From Amycolatopsis aidingensis (GTDB lineage: Bacteria; Actinomycetota; Actinomycetes; Mycobacteriales; Pseudonocardiaceae): 64,000 nt of DNA. Every line of letters begins with the position of its first letter. The stretch's first letter is position 1. The notes beneath the pieces are model-generated. The model ran no database searches, was not told the DNA's origin, and was given only the letters and a program-made list of their open reading frames with translations. Of the stretch, positions 32,798 through 41,705 are shown piece by piece. The stretch is from NCBI RefSeq assembly GCF_018885265.1, contig NZ_CP076538.1, positions 1,023,501-1,087,500 of the forward strand, given 5' to 3'. Made by a program: the position numbers and the translations under genes.

Positions 32798-33781
32798 GTG
32801 GCGAAGAAGTTCGGTAGGCGGGGGAAGAAGTCCGGGGGTGGTCAGGGGGCGGCCGATCCGCGGGAGCTGTTCGGGCCGCCGCCACCGCAGCGGTACGCGA
32901 ACCCGCCCGCGTCCAGCACCCCGCTGGCCGACTATCTCTCCTCCCGTGCCCTGCCGGGAGTGGACTCCGGCTACGTGGTGCTGCCGCGCTCGCTCGCGGA
33001 GTCGATGTCCCTGCCCTGGCAGCAACATCTGGTGCAGCTGCTGGCCCAGTTCCACAACACGCACGCCGGGCTGTCCTGGCCGGTGTACCGGGTGGTGCCC
33101 TCGCGGTACGAGCGGCTGGTGGATCTGGACGAGGAACAGCTCGCCGAGGTCGGGTACCTGGTGGAGATCGGGGTCGAGGGCGAGGTGGTCTACCGGGAAC
33201 GCAGTGGGCGCAAGGTCGAGCAGCCGGAGCAGACCACCGTGCTGGTCTCCTGCCTCGACCCGATCGTGCCGCGCGCGGTGCCGCGGGAAACACCGCGGCC
33301 CGGCCAGGCCGAGGAACGGGCTCCCACCCCCGCCCCGATGAACATCGGCCCGCAGCCGGTGTGGCGCACGGTGAACGAGCGGGCGGCTCCCCAGCAAGAG
33401 CCGCCCCCGCCCCAGCAAGCCCGGCCCCAGCAGCCGGCACAGCCCCCGCCGCCATGGCAGACAACCCCGGCGCGGCCACCCGAGCCCACCCCGCCACGGG
33501 CGGCCGAGGCCGACACCCCGCCGCGCGGGATCCCGCTCCCCGCGGCCGAGTCCGCGGCTCCCGTCGAGCCCGCGGCGCGTCCCGAACCGCAGGCGCCGCC
33601 CGAGTCCCCGGCGCCATCCGAGGACACGGAGTCCTCCGAGCACGCCGGGAACACGGCCGCGCGCGGCTGGTTCGACGAGATGCCGGAGCCGGGCACGGAG
33701 CAGGAGCCGGAGGACGCCGAGTCCGCCGGCTTCGGTCCCACCGGTGAGCCCACCGAGATCCCGTACCGTTACCGCTCCTGA
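32798..33781 (+). CDS. Pro-rich protein, last gene of the T4SS-like cluster
   Basis: 327 residues from a GTG. A basic N terminus (AKKFGRRGKKSGGG) precedes a compact domain of about residues 40-150 (LADYLSSRALPGVDSGYVVLPRSLAESM; FHNTHAGLSWPVYRVVP), and then 170 residues of Pro/Ala/Glu-rich, disordered sequence. No membrane segment is seen. Domain not recognised. The conserved-looking head and the place in the cluster suggest a cytoplasmic accessory or adaptor, which is inference. Confidence 0.7.
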   Translation: MAKKFGRRGKKSGGGQGAADPRELFGPPPPQRYANPPASSTPLADYLSSRALPGVDSGYVVLPRSLAESMSLPWQQHLVQLLAQFHNTHAGLSWPVYRVVPSRYERLVDLDEEQLAEVGYLVEIGVEGEVVYRERSGRKVEQPEQTTVLVSCLDPIVPRAVPRETPRPGQAEERAPTPAPMNIGPQPVWRTVNERAAPQQEPPPPQQARPQQPAQPPPPWQTTPARPPEPTPPRAAEADTPPRGIPLPAAESAAPVEPAARPEPQAPPESPAPSEDTESSEHAGNTAARGWFDEMPEPGTEQEPEDAESAGFGPTGEPTEIPYRYRS

Positions 33782-33787
33782 ACGCGC

Positions 33788-34488
33788 TCAGCCTGCGTGG
33801 ACCGGGGCGGCCGCGGGAACCCGTACGGTCTTGATCAGCAGCCAGCCGATGAACGACAGTTCCGCGATCGCCGCGGGGGTCATGGCGAACGGTGAGATGT
33901 CCGCGCCGAGTCCGGGGCGAGGAAGCGCGTGAACACGTCCGTCAGGTGGCCGAGGCAGCCGAGCACCAGCAGCACGCCGAGCACCTTGGGGAAGTAGCCG
34001 GACCTGGCGACCAGGTAGGCCAGCGGCAGCAGCCACAGCCCGAAGTATGTCTGGGCGATCAGGTACCCGTGTTGCTGCAGGTCGGCGAACAGCATGGTCA
34101 GCTGGTCGGAACCGGCAGGGCCGAAGGCGCCGGGGTGGTCCTGGCCGGTGGCGATCGTCAGCGCCGCGTGCTGGTGCACCAGGTTCAGGGTCTGGATCGC
34201 CACGCTGACCGCGACGGTGACGACCATTGCCGCGGCCGCCAGCTGGTTGACGTGCCGGAGTAGCAGGTACAGGGCCATGCCGGTGCCGAGGAAGGCCACG
34301 GCGCCCACCAGTTCGCTGACGAAACCGAGGCGGAACAGGGTGGCCGAGGCGGCGATGTTGTCCGCCGTTGCCGCCGCGTCCCCCGGCTCGACGATACGGG
34401 CGTTCACCAGCCCGGCGAAGATGGTGAGCACGGCGACGACCAGATACAGCGACCCCGCGATCCGCGCGAGGGTCCGCGGCGCGGTCAT
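33788..34488 (-). pseudogene. DUF4386 family membrane protein with one frameshift
   Basis: The first 190 codons give a DUF4386 protein with about six helices (LYLVVAVLTIFAGLVNARI, ELVGAVAFLGTGMALYLLL, YFPKVLGVLLVLGCLGHLTDV). Near 33914-33917 (GGGG on the plus strand) the frame shifts. The natural tail PGLGADISPFAMTPAAIAELSFIGWLLIK is found in the next frame and ends at 33788. One missing base in the G run repairs it to about 233 residues. Without repair the protein ends at 33880 with a foreign tail. The ATG overlaps the stop of the NmrA-like gene. Confidence 0.75.
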
Positions 34489-35246
34489 CGCGCGCCCCCG
34501 CCCTGCGCCTGGCCCGCGTGCGCAAGGGCCGAGGGGGTCAGCCTGCCGACGATGGCCGGGGCCTCGTGCACGAGGGCGTCGTCGTCCACCGCCTCGACCA
34601 TGAACCGGGCGTAGTCCACCCGCCGGGTCAGGTTGCTCGCGAGGACGGGGTCACCCACATGCCTGCTCCACACCGGCAGGCCCTGGCTCTCGCCATCCTC
34701 GAGATCGCTGCCGCGCACCACCGTCCACCTGGTGTCACTGGCGAAGACCCGCCTGCATGCCTCCACCTGGTCGCCCACGTCCACGACCCTGGCAAGTTTC
34801 GCCAGCCGCCCGAACACGGCCGCGTACACCTTGAACTTCCGGGTGTACACGTCCCTCCCGTCGCGGGTGATGTGCCAGCCGCAGGAGAACACCAGCCGGG
34901 CGCCGGGGCGGGCGTGGTCCAGCACGGCCTGGGCCGTTCCGGATGCGTAGTGGTGCACTCCCCACGGCACCAGCACGGTGAACACGGCGTCGCAGCCGTC
35001 CACCGCCCGTGCGATGACCGCGCGGTCATCGGTCGCTCCGGGCAGCACGGTGATCCGCCCTTCGAACTCGGCGAGCTTGGGCACGCTCTGCTCCCGGCAG
35101 ACGCCGACGACCTCGTACCCGCGCTCCAGCGCGTGCCGCACCAGGTGGCGCCCCAGCTTCCCGGACGCGCCGACCACGCACACCCGCTTTCCCGTGCCCG
35201 GCTTCCTCGTTCCGTCCACACCGATCGGTTCCACGACCCGCTCCAT
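34485..35246 (-). CDS. NAD(P)-binding NmrA/SDR-like oxidoreductase
   Basis: 253 residues. The N-terminal Rossmann motif VVGASGKLGRHLVRHAL follows a charged lead of about 20 residues. Later blocks (DGCDAVFTVLVPWGVHHYASG, RWTVVRGSDLEDGE) fit the atypical SDR/NmrA group. The catalytic YxxxK is not evident, so it may be a redox sensor or NAD(P) binder. Coupled by ATGA overlap to the DUF4386 gene and divergent from the TetR gene through twin operators, so it is probably under that regulator. Confidence 0.82.
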   Translation of the reverse strand: MERVVEPIGVDGTRKPGTGKRVCVVGASGKLGRHLVRHALERGYEVVGVCREQSVPKLAEFEGRITVLPGATDDRAVIARAVDGCDAVFTVLVPWGVHHYASGTAQAVLDHARPGARLVFSCGWHITRDGRDVYTRKFKVYAAVFGRLAKLARVVDVGDQVEACRRVFASDTRWTVVRGSDLEDGESQGLPVWSRHVGDPVLASNLTRRVDYARFMVEAVDDDALVHEAPAIVGRLTPSALAHAGQAQGGGAR

Positions 35247-35260
35247 CCACTCGCCACTGA

Positions 35261-35295
35261 CCTTACGCTGTAAGGTACAGCCTTGCGGTGTAAGG
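35261..35295. promoter_or_regulatory. twin TetR operators
   Basis: CCTTACGCTGTAAGG (35261-35275) is a perfect 6-3-6 palindrome, and CCTTGCGGTGTAAGG (35281-35295) is the same site with one arm base changed. They are 20 bp apart in the divergent promoter of the NmrA-like and TetR genes. Confidence 0.7.
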
Positions 35296-35332
35296 TTGTC
35301 AAGTCCTGCCAGCAGCCAGACAGGAGGATCAC

Positions 35333-36016
35333 GTGGCCGCGGAGCCCGCCGACCCGCCCCGCCGGAACGCGCTCAGCAAGGAAACGGTGCTGCGCACGGC
35401 GGTCGCGCTGGCGGATGAGGAAGGCACCGGTTCGCTGAGCATGCGCAGGCTGGCCAAGCGGCTCGGCGTGGAGGCCATGTCGCTGTACCACCACTTCCGG
35501 AACAAGGACGTGATCCTCGACGGCATGGTCGACCTCGTCTTCGGCGAGATCGAACTGCCGACGGACGACTCCGCGGACCACCCGGCCGACTGGCGGTCCG
35601 GGATGCGCGCGCGGGCGGTCTCGATGCGCGGCGTGCTGGCCCGGCACCCGTGGGCGGTCAGCCTGCTGGATTCCCGGACCAACCCCGGGCACGCGACGCT
35701 GCGCCACCACAACGCGGTGATCGGCTGCCTGCGGTCCGGTGGGTTCTCGCTCGCCGGTGCGGCACACGCGCTCTCGGTGCTGGACAGCTACGTCTACGGG
35801 TTCGCGCTACAGGAGCTCAGCCTGCCGTTCAGCTCCTCGGCCGGGCTGGCGGACGTGGCGGGCTCCATCCTGGACCAGCTTCCCAGGCAGGAGTTCCCGC
35901 ACCTGGCCGAGATGATCGTCGACCGCACCGGCAAGCCGGATTACGCCTACACCGGGGAGTTCGACTTCGGACTCGAGCTGATCCTGGAAGGGCTCGAGCG
36001 GCAACGGGAAAGCTGA
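35333..36016 (+). CDS. TetR family repressor (TetR_C type)
   Basis: 227 residues from a GTG with AGGAGG upstream. The N-terminal helix-turn-helix (ETVLRTAVALADEEGTGSLSMRRLAKRLGVEAMSLYHHFRNKDVILDGM, about residues 17-65) is typical, and the C-terminal half fits the tetracycline-repressor ligand domain. Divergent from NmrA-DUF4386 over two palindromes, so it should repress both directions. Ligand unknown. Confidence 0.88.
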   Translation: MAAEPADPPRRNALSKETVLRTAVALADEEGTGSLSMRRLAKRLGVEAMSLYHHFRNKDVILDGMVDLVFGEIELPTDDSADHPADWRSGMRARAVSMRGVLARHPWAVSLLDSRTNPGHATLRHHNAVIGCLRSGGFSLAGAAHALSVLDSYVYGFALQELSLPFSSSAGLADVAGSILDQLPRQEFPHLAEMIVDRTGKPDYAYTGEFDFGLELILEGLERQRES

Positions 36017-36058
36017 GCGGGCACATCATGGCGAGGTCCGGGCCCTAGGGTGGGGGTT

Positions 36059-37666
36059 GTGCCAACGGATCCCCCGGACTCGACCGACCCGACGGACTCG
36101 CTGCCGCCGGAGGGCGCTGCCGCCGCGGTAGCCGAACAACCCTGGCAGCGGCTGGACCGGCGCACCGTCTACGTGACCGCGATCAGCCGGGTCGGTTTCG
36201 CGGTGCTGGTGGGCGCGGTGGGCACGGCCTCCTCCGGCACCCCGCTGGCCTGGGTGGCGCTCGGCGGGGTGCTGCTGCTCACCGCCGGGATCGTGGCGGA
36301 GTACGTGCGCTGGCGGGTGAGCAGGTACCGGGTCACCGCGGAACGGCTGGAGCGCCGGTTCGACTTCATCACCCACCAGCATCGCTCCCTTGCCAGGGAA
36401 CGCATCCGCAGCGTGGACATCGCCGCGAACGTGGTGCAACGGCTGTTCGGGCTGGCCGTGGTCACCATCGGCACCGGGCAGCAGAACGACGCCGACCGGA
36501 TCAAGCTCGATCCGGTCGCCCAGCCCGAGGCGGAGCGGCTGCGGGCCGAGCTGCTGCGGCGCCCGGAATCCCCGGCGCCACCGGCGGAGCCCGCCGCGGC
36601 GGTCGAGCCGGGCGCCCAGCCCGAACCCGAACCCGCCCGCGTCACGGTGCTGGCCAGGCTGGACTGGTCCTGGATCCGGTACGCCCCCGCCTCCTTCGTC
36701 GCCCCGCTGCTGGGGGCCGCGGCCTTCGGCGCGGCGCTGAACGTGGCAGGCTGGTTCGGCCTGCGCGAGGGCGTGCTGAAGTGGGCATTCGATCTGCTCA
36801 GCAGCGCGCCCATCGTGTTCGCGGTGGCGACCGTGCTGGTGATCGCCGTGGTGGTCGGGCTGGTCGGCTCGCTGGTGTTCTTCGCGGAGCGGTGGTGGGA
36901 CTATCGCCTCGAGCGCGAGCCCGGCGGCACCCTGCGGATTCGGCGCGGCCTGCTCACCACCCGCTCGATCAGTATCGAGGAGCGCAGGCTGCGCGGGGTC
37001 GAGGTGCTCGAACCGCTCGGTATCCGGCTGGTCGGGGCGGCGCGGGTGGACGCCGTGATGACCGGGATCCGGCAGAACGACGGCGACAGCAAGAGCGACC
37101 TCAAGACGCTGGTCCCACCGGTGCCGAAGGCGTTCGCCGACCAGGTCGCGGCCGAGGTGCTGACCGAGGAGGTCGCGCCGACCGTGGCGGCGCGGCTGGC
37201 GCCGCACCCGCGCGCGGCCCGCGGCCGGAGGCTGCGCTGGGCGCTGCTGGGCACCCTGATCCCGGCCGGGATCCTCGCCGGGCTCGGCGCACTGCTCACC
37301 GGTGTCCTGCTGCACCTGGCGTGGATCTATGTCCTGGTGGTGGGCCCGATCACGGTGCTGCTCGCGCTGGACGCCTACCGCAATCTCGGCCACGGAGTCA
37401 CCGGCGGCTACCTGGTGGCCAGGTCCGGAGCGGCGCGCCGGGACACCGTGGCGTTGCAGCGCAGCGGGATCATCGGCTGGACCGCGCGGCAGTCGGTTTT
37501 CCAGCGCCGCGCCGGGCTGATCACGCTGAGCGCCACCACCGCGGCAGGCGGTGGGGCGTACTCCGTCTACGACGTCGGGGAGAGCGAAGGGCTTGCCTTC
37601 GCCGAGGCCGCCGTTCCCGACCTGTTCGGCCCCTTCCTCGAGCGGGTCGGGCCCGGCTCGTCGTGA
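36059..37666 (+). CDS. bacterial PH (bPH2/DUF304) domain membrane protein, YdbT-like
   Basis: 535 residues from the GTG at 36059 (GGTGGGGG upstream; a GTG at 36050 is possible). Three units of paired membrane helices plus bPH2 domains: VGFAVLVGAVGTASSG and VRWRVSRYRVTAERLERRFDFITHQHRSLARERIRSVDI; then AVATVLVIAVVVGLVGSLVFFAERWWDYRLER with RRGLLTTRSISIEERRLRGVEV; then ALLGTLIPAGILAGLGALLTG with YLVARSGAARRDTVALQRSGI. A Pro/Glu/Ala linker lies at about residues 170-200. Often paired with a small bPH2 protein, which is absent here. Role unknown, probably envelope stress. Confidence 0.85.
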   Translation: MPTDPPDSTDPTDSLPPEGAAAAVAEQPWQRLDRRTVYVTAISRVGFAVLVGAVGTASSGTPLAWVALGGVLLLTAGIVAEYVRWRVSRYRVTAERLERRFDFITHQHRSLARERIRSVDIAANVVQRLFGLAVVTIGTGQQNDADRIKLDPVAQPEAERLRAELLRRPESPAPPAEPAAAVEPGAQPEPEPARVTVLARLDWSWIRYAPASFVAPLLGAAAFGAALNVAGWFGLREGVLKWAFDLLSSAPIVFAVATVLVIAVVVGLVGSLVFFAERWWDYRLEREPGGTLRIRRGLLTTRSISIEERRLRGVEVLEPLGIRLVGAARVDAVMTGIRQNDGDSKSDLKTLVPPVPKAFADQVAAEVLTEEVAPTVAARLAPHPRAARGRRLRWALLGTLIPAGILAGLGALLTGVLLHLAWIYVLVVGPITVLLALDAYRNLGHGVTGGYLVARSGAARRDTVALQRSGIIGWTARQSVFQRRAGLITLSATTAAGGGAYSVYDVGESEGLAFAEAAVPDLFGPFLERVGPGSS

Positions 37667-37697
37667 CAGTGCCCCGGTGCGGTGCGAAGCTCGGAGG

Positions 37698-37901
37698 ATG
37701 AGCGAAACAGCGGATCCCAACCCCGATCGGGGCTGGTACTACAACACCCGCACCGGCGAGGTGGAGCACCTGGACCGGTCCAGGTCGATCGACCTGCTCG
37801 GCCCGTATCCCGACGAGGCGACCGCGCGGCGGGCACTGGAGATCGCCAGGGAACGCACCCGCCAGGCCGACGCCGAAGACGCCGCCTGGAACGGAGACTA
37901 G
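37698..37901 (+). CDS. small conserved actinobacterial protein, SPOR-like
   Basis: 67 residues from an ATG with GGAGG 5 bp upstream. Sequence features WYYNTRTGEVE, then LLGPYPDEATARRALEIARER and a short acidic tail. I recall this compact aromatic-rich pattern as a widespread small protein in actinobacteria, without known function. It is cytoplasmic, 31 bp after the PH-domain gene, and followed by a hairpin terminator. Confidence 0.8.
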   Translation: MSETADPNPDRGWYYNTRTGEVEHLDRSRSIDLLGPYPDEATARRALEIARERTRQADAEDAAWNGD

Positions 37902-37907
37902 CCAACT

Positions 37908-37929
37908 GCTGTGAGGGGACACTCACAGC
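37908..37929. terminator. hairpin between convergent genes
   Basis: GCTGTGAG (37908-37915) and CTCACAGC (37922-37929) form a perfect 8-bp stem with a 6-nt loop. It lies between the SPOR-like gene and the converging ABC permease gene, so it may act in both directions. Confidence 0.6.
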
Positions 37930-37984
37930 GGAAGGGCAGGCGGCGCCCCCGACGAACGCCGCCTGCCCAGGATCGGTCGGGCCG

Positions 37985-39220
37985 TCAGGCGAGGGCCTCG
38001 GTGGGGGTGAGGCGGGAGGCGCGAACCGCGGGGTAGGCGCCCGCGATGGCGCCGATCAGGGCCGCCGCGGCGACCCCGCCCAGCGCGGCCGGCAGCGGGA
38101 TCACCACCGGCCAGCCCTGGCTCAGCGCGTATCCCGCGGTCACCAGCACACCGAGCAGCACCCCGCAGGCCCCGCCGAGCGCGGACAGCAGCACCGACTC
38201 GGCAAGGAACTGCCCGCGGATCTGCCGCCGCGTCGCCCCGAGCGCCCGGCGCAGCCCGATCTCCCTGCGCCGCTCCAGCACCGAGATCACCATCGTGTTC
38301 GCCACGCCGACCCCGCCGACCAGCAGCGCCACCCCGCCGAGGCCGAGCAGCAGCGAGCTGTACGCCTGGTTGGTCAGTTCCTTGGCCGCCAGCGCGTCCG
38401 ATGGCCTGCTGACCTCGACCTCGTTCGGCCGCTCCGGGTTCACCGTGGGCCCGAGCACCTGCTGTACATCCGGGACCGCATGCTCCTGCGCCCGCACGTA
38501 GACGGTGGTGGGGTGCCCGTCGAACCCGAGGTGGTCCCCGGCCGCGTCCCAGCCGACCAGCGCCGCCCTGTCGATCTCCGGCGCCAGGGTCACCGCGTCG
38601 AGTATCCCGACCACGGTGAACCAGCGGTCGCCGAGCCACACCTGTGGCGGTTGCCTCGGGTCGATCTCCCCGATGCCAAGCCGCTGCGCCGCGACCGAAC
38701 CGAGCACCACCACCGGGTAGCCGGAGTTGGCCGCGTTCAGGAAGGTGCCGTCGTACATCCGGGCCTGCAACACCTCCAGCAGGTCCGGACGCCCGGCCAG
38801 CACCGAGATCCCCGAGGTCTCCTGCTCGTCGATCAGGCCGGTGCGGCGCACGGTCGCCTCGGTAGCGCCGACATCGGTCACCGCCTGCACCGGCCCGATC
38901 CGCCTTACCCGGTCGGTGACCTCCTCCGGCAGCCTGGCCTCCTCGCCGAACAGGGTCTGCCCTGGCCCCGCCCGCAGCAGGTTCGTGCCCAGTGCGGAGA
39001 GCCGGTCGTCCAGGGCCTGCTGGCTGGAGGCCGGGATCCCGACCACGGTCACCACCGCCGCGATGCCGATGGCCACCCCGAGCGCGGACAGCAGCGCCCG
39101 CACCGGCCGGGTGCGCAGCCCGTGCAGGCCGAGCCGCAGCACGTCCGCTGCGCCCAGCCGGGGCGAGCCGGGCAGCGGGTCCGGGGTGCTGGCCGGTCGT
39201 TCGCGGGTCAACGTCGGCAT
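37985..39220 (-). CDS. MacB/FtsX-type ABC transporter permease
   Basis: 411 residues from the ATG at 39220, with GGAGGTG upstream. The layout is an N-terminal helix ([20 protein letters not shown]), a large extracytoplasmic MacB core domain (about 60-270), and three C-terminal helices ([90 protein letters not shown]). The [14 protein letters not shown] motif is the FtsX coupling helix. It overlaps the ATPase gene by 13 bp and belongs to a lipoprotein-adaptor-ATPase-permease operon. Confidence 0.92.
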   Translation of the reverse strand: MPTLTRERPASTPDPLPGSPRLGAADVLRLGLHGLRTRPVRALLSALGVAIGIAAVVTVVGIPASSQQALDDRLSALGTNLLRAGPGQTLFGEEARLPEEVTDRVRRIGPVQAVTDVGATEATVRRTGLIDEQETSGISVLAGRPDLLEVLQARMYDGTFLNAANSGYPVVVLGSVAAQRLGIGEIDPRQPPQVWLGDRWFTVVGILDAVTLAPEIDRAALVGWDAAGDHLGFDGHPTTVYVRAQEHAVPDVQQVLGPTVNPERPNEVEVSRPSDALAAKELTNQAYSSLLLGLGGVALLVGGVGVANTMVISVLERRREIGLRRALGATRRQIRGQFLAESVLLSALGGACGVLLGVLVTAGYALSQGWPVVIPLPAALGGVAAAALIGAIAGAYPAVRASRLTPTEALA

Positions 39221-39906
39221 GCCGGCACCTCCCCGGGTGTGCCGGTGTCGGCCCGCAGCGTGCCGTCCAGCAGGTCGACGCACCGGGGCAGGCCCGCCGC
39301 GATCTCCCGGTCGTGCGTGATGACGATGACCGTGGTGCCGTCCGCGTTCAGCTCGCCGAGCAGCGAGAGCACGGCCGAGCCGGTCCGGCTGTCCAGGTTC
39401 CCTGTCGGCTCGTCGGCCAGCAGCACCGAGGGCCGGTTCACCACCGCACGGGCAATGGCCACCCGCTGCCGCTCTCCACCGGAAAGCTCCCTTGGCAGAT
39501 GCCCGGCCCGGTGCCCGAGCCCGACCCGCTCCAGCGCACGGTTGGCCCTGGCCAGCCGCCTGCGCGCCGGCACACCCGCGTACAGCAGTCCGGTGGCCAC
39601 GTTCTCCGCCGCGGTCAGCCCCTCGGTGAGGAAGAACTGCTGGAACACGAACCCGATCCAGGCCGAGCGCAGCCCGGCCACCCGCCGGTCCGGCAGCCTC
39701 GCCACATCGTGCCCGCGCAGTTCCACCCGCCCGGTGGTCGGCCGGTCCAGGGTTCCCATCAGCTGCAACAGGGTGGACTTGCCGGAGCCGGACGGCCCGA
39801 CGATCGCCAGCAGCTCGCCTGCCTGTATGGAAAGCGACACCTCGCGCAGGGCCACCACACCGCCCGGATAGGTCTTGCCGACCTGCCGCACCGCCAGCAC
39901 CGTCAT
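39208..39906 (-). CDS. MacB/LolD-type ABC transporter ATPase
   Basis: 232 residues. Walker [12 protein letters not shown] loop VFQQFFL, signature LSGGERQR, Walker [13 protein letters not shown], and switch His in VIVITHDRE are all intact. The energy source for the adjacent MacB-like permease, which works as a mechanotransmission machine rather than a classical pump. Its ATG overlaps the adaptor's stop (ATGA). Confidence 0.95.
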   Translation of the reverse strand: MTVLAVRQVGKTYPGGVVALREVSLSIQAGELLAIVGPSGSGKSTLLQLMGTLDRPTTGRVELRGHDVARLPDRRVAGLRSAWIGFVFQQFFLTEGLTAAENVATGLLYAGVPARRRLARANRALERVGLGHRAGHLPRELSGGERQRVAIARAVVNRPSVLLADEPTGNLDSRTGSAVLSLLGELNADGTTVIVITHDREIAAGLPRCVDLLDGTLRADTGTPGEVPACRR

Positions 39907-41027
39907 GAGGTCGTCACCACCGTCATGCCCTCGGTGAGGCCCTCCCCGGTCACCTCGACCTGGCCGTTCGCGAACAAGCCGGGCCGTACCTCGACCAGCC
40001 TGGTCTCGCCGTTCTCGACCACCTCGACGGCGTGGCCGCCCTCGCGCAGGGCGAGCAGCGCCCCGATCGGGACCACCAGCACCCCCTCGGCGGTGCCGCT
40101 GGTGAAGGTCACGCTGACCGGTACCGCGCCGAACTCGCCCGCGGCCTGCTCGTCGTCCAGCGCGATGATCACCTCCAGCTTGGCCTCCTGTCCGCCACCA
40201 CCGGGGCCGCCCTGCTGGTCACCGTCCGAACCGGACTCGGGGTTCGCCGAGACGACCTTGCCGGTGGTGCTGCTGCCGTCCGGCAGCTCGATTTCCACCG
40301 CGGTATCGGGCTTGGCGATGCTTTGCCCGCTCAGTTCCAGCTCGGCGGTGACCAGTCGCCGGTTGCCGGTGACCCGCATCAGCTCGGCACCGGCAGGACC
40401 ACCGAGCTCGGCGGTCACCTCGGCAACCCGCACCGCCTCCGGCTGCACCACAACGTCCCCTGGGCCGATCTCGCCGGTCTCCGGCAGCCCGAGCGACTCC
40501 TGCCAGTTCCGCAGTGCCCGTTCGGTGGCCCAGGTGAAGTTCTCGTCCGGCTCGCCGAATCCGCCGAAACCCAGTTCCGCCAGGTTGCGCTCCACCAGCT
40601 CGACATCCGGCCCGTTGTCCACATCGGAGGAAAGCTCGCGGTAGAGCGGAAGGTCGCCGTAGAAGAGCACCACCGGCTTGGCGTCCACCGTGTACACCTG
40701 CTCGCCCTGTTCCAGGACCTCCCCGGTTTCCGGCAGGCCGGTGAGCGTGCCATCGGCCCGCCCGGACAGCGGGCGCCGCGGCCCGTACCCGAGGTCGCCG
40801 GTGACCGTCTCGGTCTCGGCGAGATCCGTCTTGCGCACGGTCGCCGTGGCGGTCTCCGGGCCGGTGGGCGGCGGCGGTTCGGTGTCCGCAAGCGCGCTGC
40901 TCAGCACCACGGTCGCGCCGATCCCGATCACCGCGAGCCCGGCCACCGTGACGATCGTCCACCTGGTCCGCCGCCGTCGGCGCAGGGCCGCGGGCCCTGC
41001 CCCCTGCTGCTCGGCTTCCTCGGTCAC
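39903..41027 (-). CDS. membrane-fusion (HlyD-like) adaptor with peptidoglycan-binding insert
   Basis: 374 residues from a GTG inside the stop of the lipoprotein gene. A basic start and one helix ([20 protein letters not shown]) lead to a lipoyl/barrel-sandwich half ([22 protein letters not shown]). An insert of peptidoglycan-binding type follows ([35 protein letters not shown]), then beta-barrel strands ([23 protein letters not shown]) and a closing domain ([23 protein letters not shown]). It should link the MacB-like permease to the cell wall. Confidence 0.88.
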   Translation of the reverse strand: MTEEAEQQGAGPAALRRRRRTRWTIVTVAGLAVIGIGATVVLSSALADTEPPPPTGPETATATVRKTDLAETETVTGDLGYGPRRPLSGRADGTLTGLPETGEVLEQGEQVYTVDAKPVVLFYGDLPLYRELSSDVDNGPDVELVERNLAELGFGGFGEPDENFTWATERALRNWQESLGLPETGEIGPGDVVVQPEAVRVAEVTAELGGPAGAELMRVTGNRRLVTAELELSGQSIAKPDTAVEIELPDGSSTTGKVVSANPESGSDGDQQGGPGGGGQEAKLEVIIALDDEQAAGEFGAVPVSVTFTSGTAEGVLVVPIGALLALREGGHAVEVVENGETRLVEVRPGLFANGQVEVTGEGLTEGMTVVTTS

Positions 41028-41554
41028 TTGGCGGGCTCCATCCTGGTGACGGCGCCGCCCATACCGCATGCCTCGAAGGCCTTCTTCGCCTTGGGGTCGT
41101 TCGAGTCCATGGGGATGGCGAGGCCAGGGTTCTCCGCCGTCGGGACCTTGACGTCCAGGCCGTGCTCACGCAGGCACTTCGCCTGCTTGCGCATCTCGTC
41201 TATCTCCTCGGGGGACAGCTCCGGACGCTCGCCGCCGTTGGGCAGCGCGGAGCGGCACTCCTCATGCGCCCGCTCGAACTCCGGGTCGGCATCGCCAGCG
41301 GGCATCGCGGGCATCGCTCCGCCCTGACCGGGGTCCGGCATGTCGACTCCGTGGTCGCGCATGCAGCCCGCGTACTCGAGCATGGCCTCCTGGATGTCCT
41401 GGTCGCTCATCTCCTCCGGCGCCTGTGGCGCACTGGTCTCGGTGCCGCCGGAGATGGAGGCCACATCCGACCCCTTGTCCTCGCCGCCGCACGCGGTCAG
41501 CGGCACCAGCAGGGCGAGGCCGGTCAGTACACCCGCGATGGTGGACCTGCGCAT
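41024..41554 (-). CDS. Cys-containing lipoprotein, first gene of the MacB-like operon
   Basis: 176 residues. The lipobox LTACGGE follows a normal signal. The mature part has repeated helical segments with Cys, such as LEYAGCMRDHGVDMPDP, FERAHEECRSALPNG, MRKQAKCLREHGLDV and FEACGM. The pattern CMRDHG/CLREHG is a known repeat in actinobacterial surface lipoproteins beside MacB-type operons. It could bind the exported compound or metal. Transcribed away from the two-component genes. Confidence 0.8.
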   Translation of the reverse strand: MRRSTIAGVLTGLALLVPLTACGGEDKGSDVASISGGTETSAPQAPEEMSDQDIQEAMLEYAGCMRDHGVDMPDPGQGGAMPAMPAGDADPEFERAHEECRSALPNGGERPELSPEEIDEMRKQAKCLREHGLDVKVPTAENPGLAIPMDSNDPKAKKAFEACGMGGAVTRMEPAK

Positions 41555-41625
41555 TCCGATCCGTCCTTTCTCCTCGGTCTTGCCGTTCCGCCCCGATGTC
41601 TACGGATCGGGTGATCTCGGCGCGT

Positions 41626-41654
41626 TAAGCGCGAACGCTTATCGCCCGCTTATC
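41626..41654. promoter_or_regulatory. OmpR-type direct repeats plus dyad in a divergent promoter
   Basis: CGCTTATC occurs at 41636-41643 and 41647-41654, 11 bp apart (one helical turn), as expected for tandem binding by an OmpR-family dimer. The first copy is also the right arm of a TAAGCG-4-CGCTTA dyad (41626-41641). The site lies between the lipoprotein operon and the response-regulator gene and could control both. Confidence 0.55.
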
Positions 41655-41705
41655 CGGCTCGGGTAAGACTGGGATCGGTATCGACACCGACAGGAGGAAC
41701 ACCGG

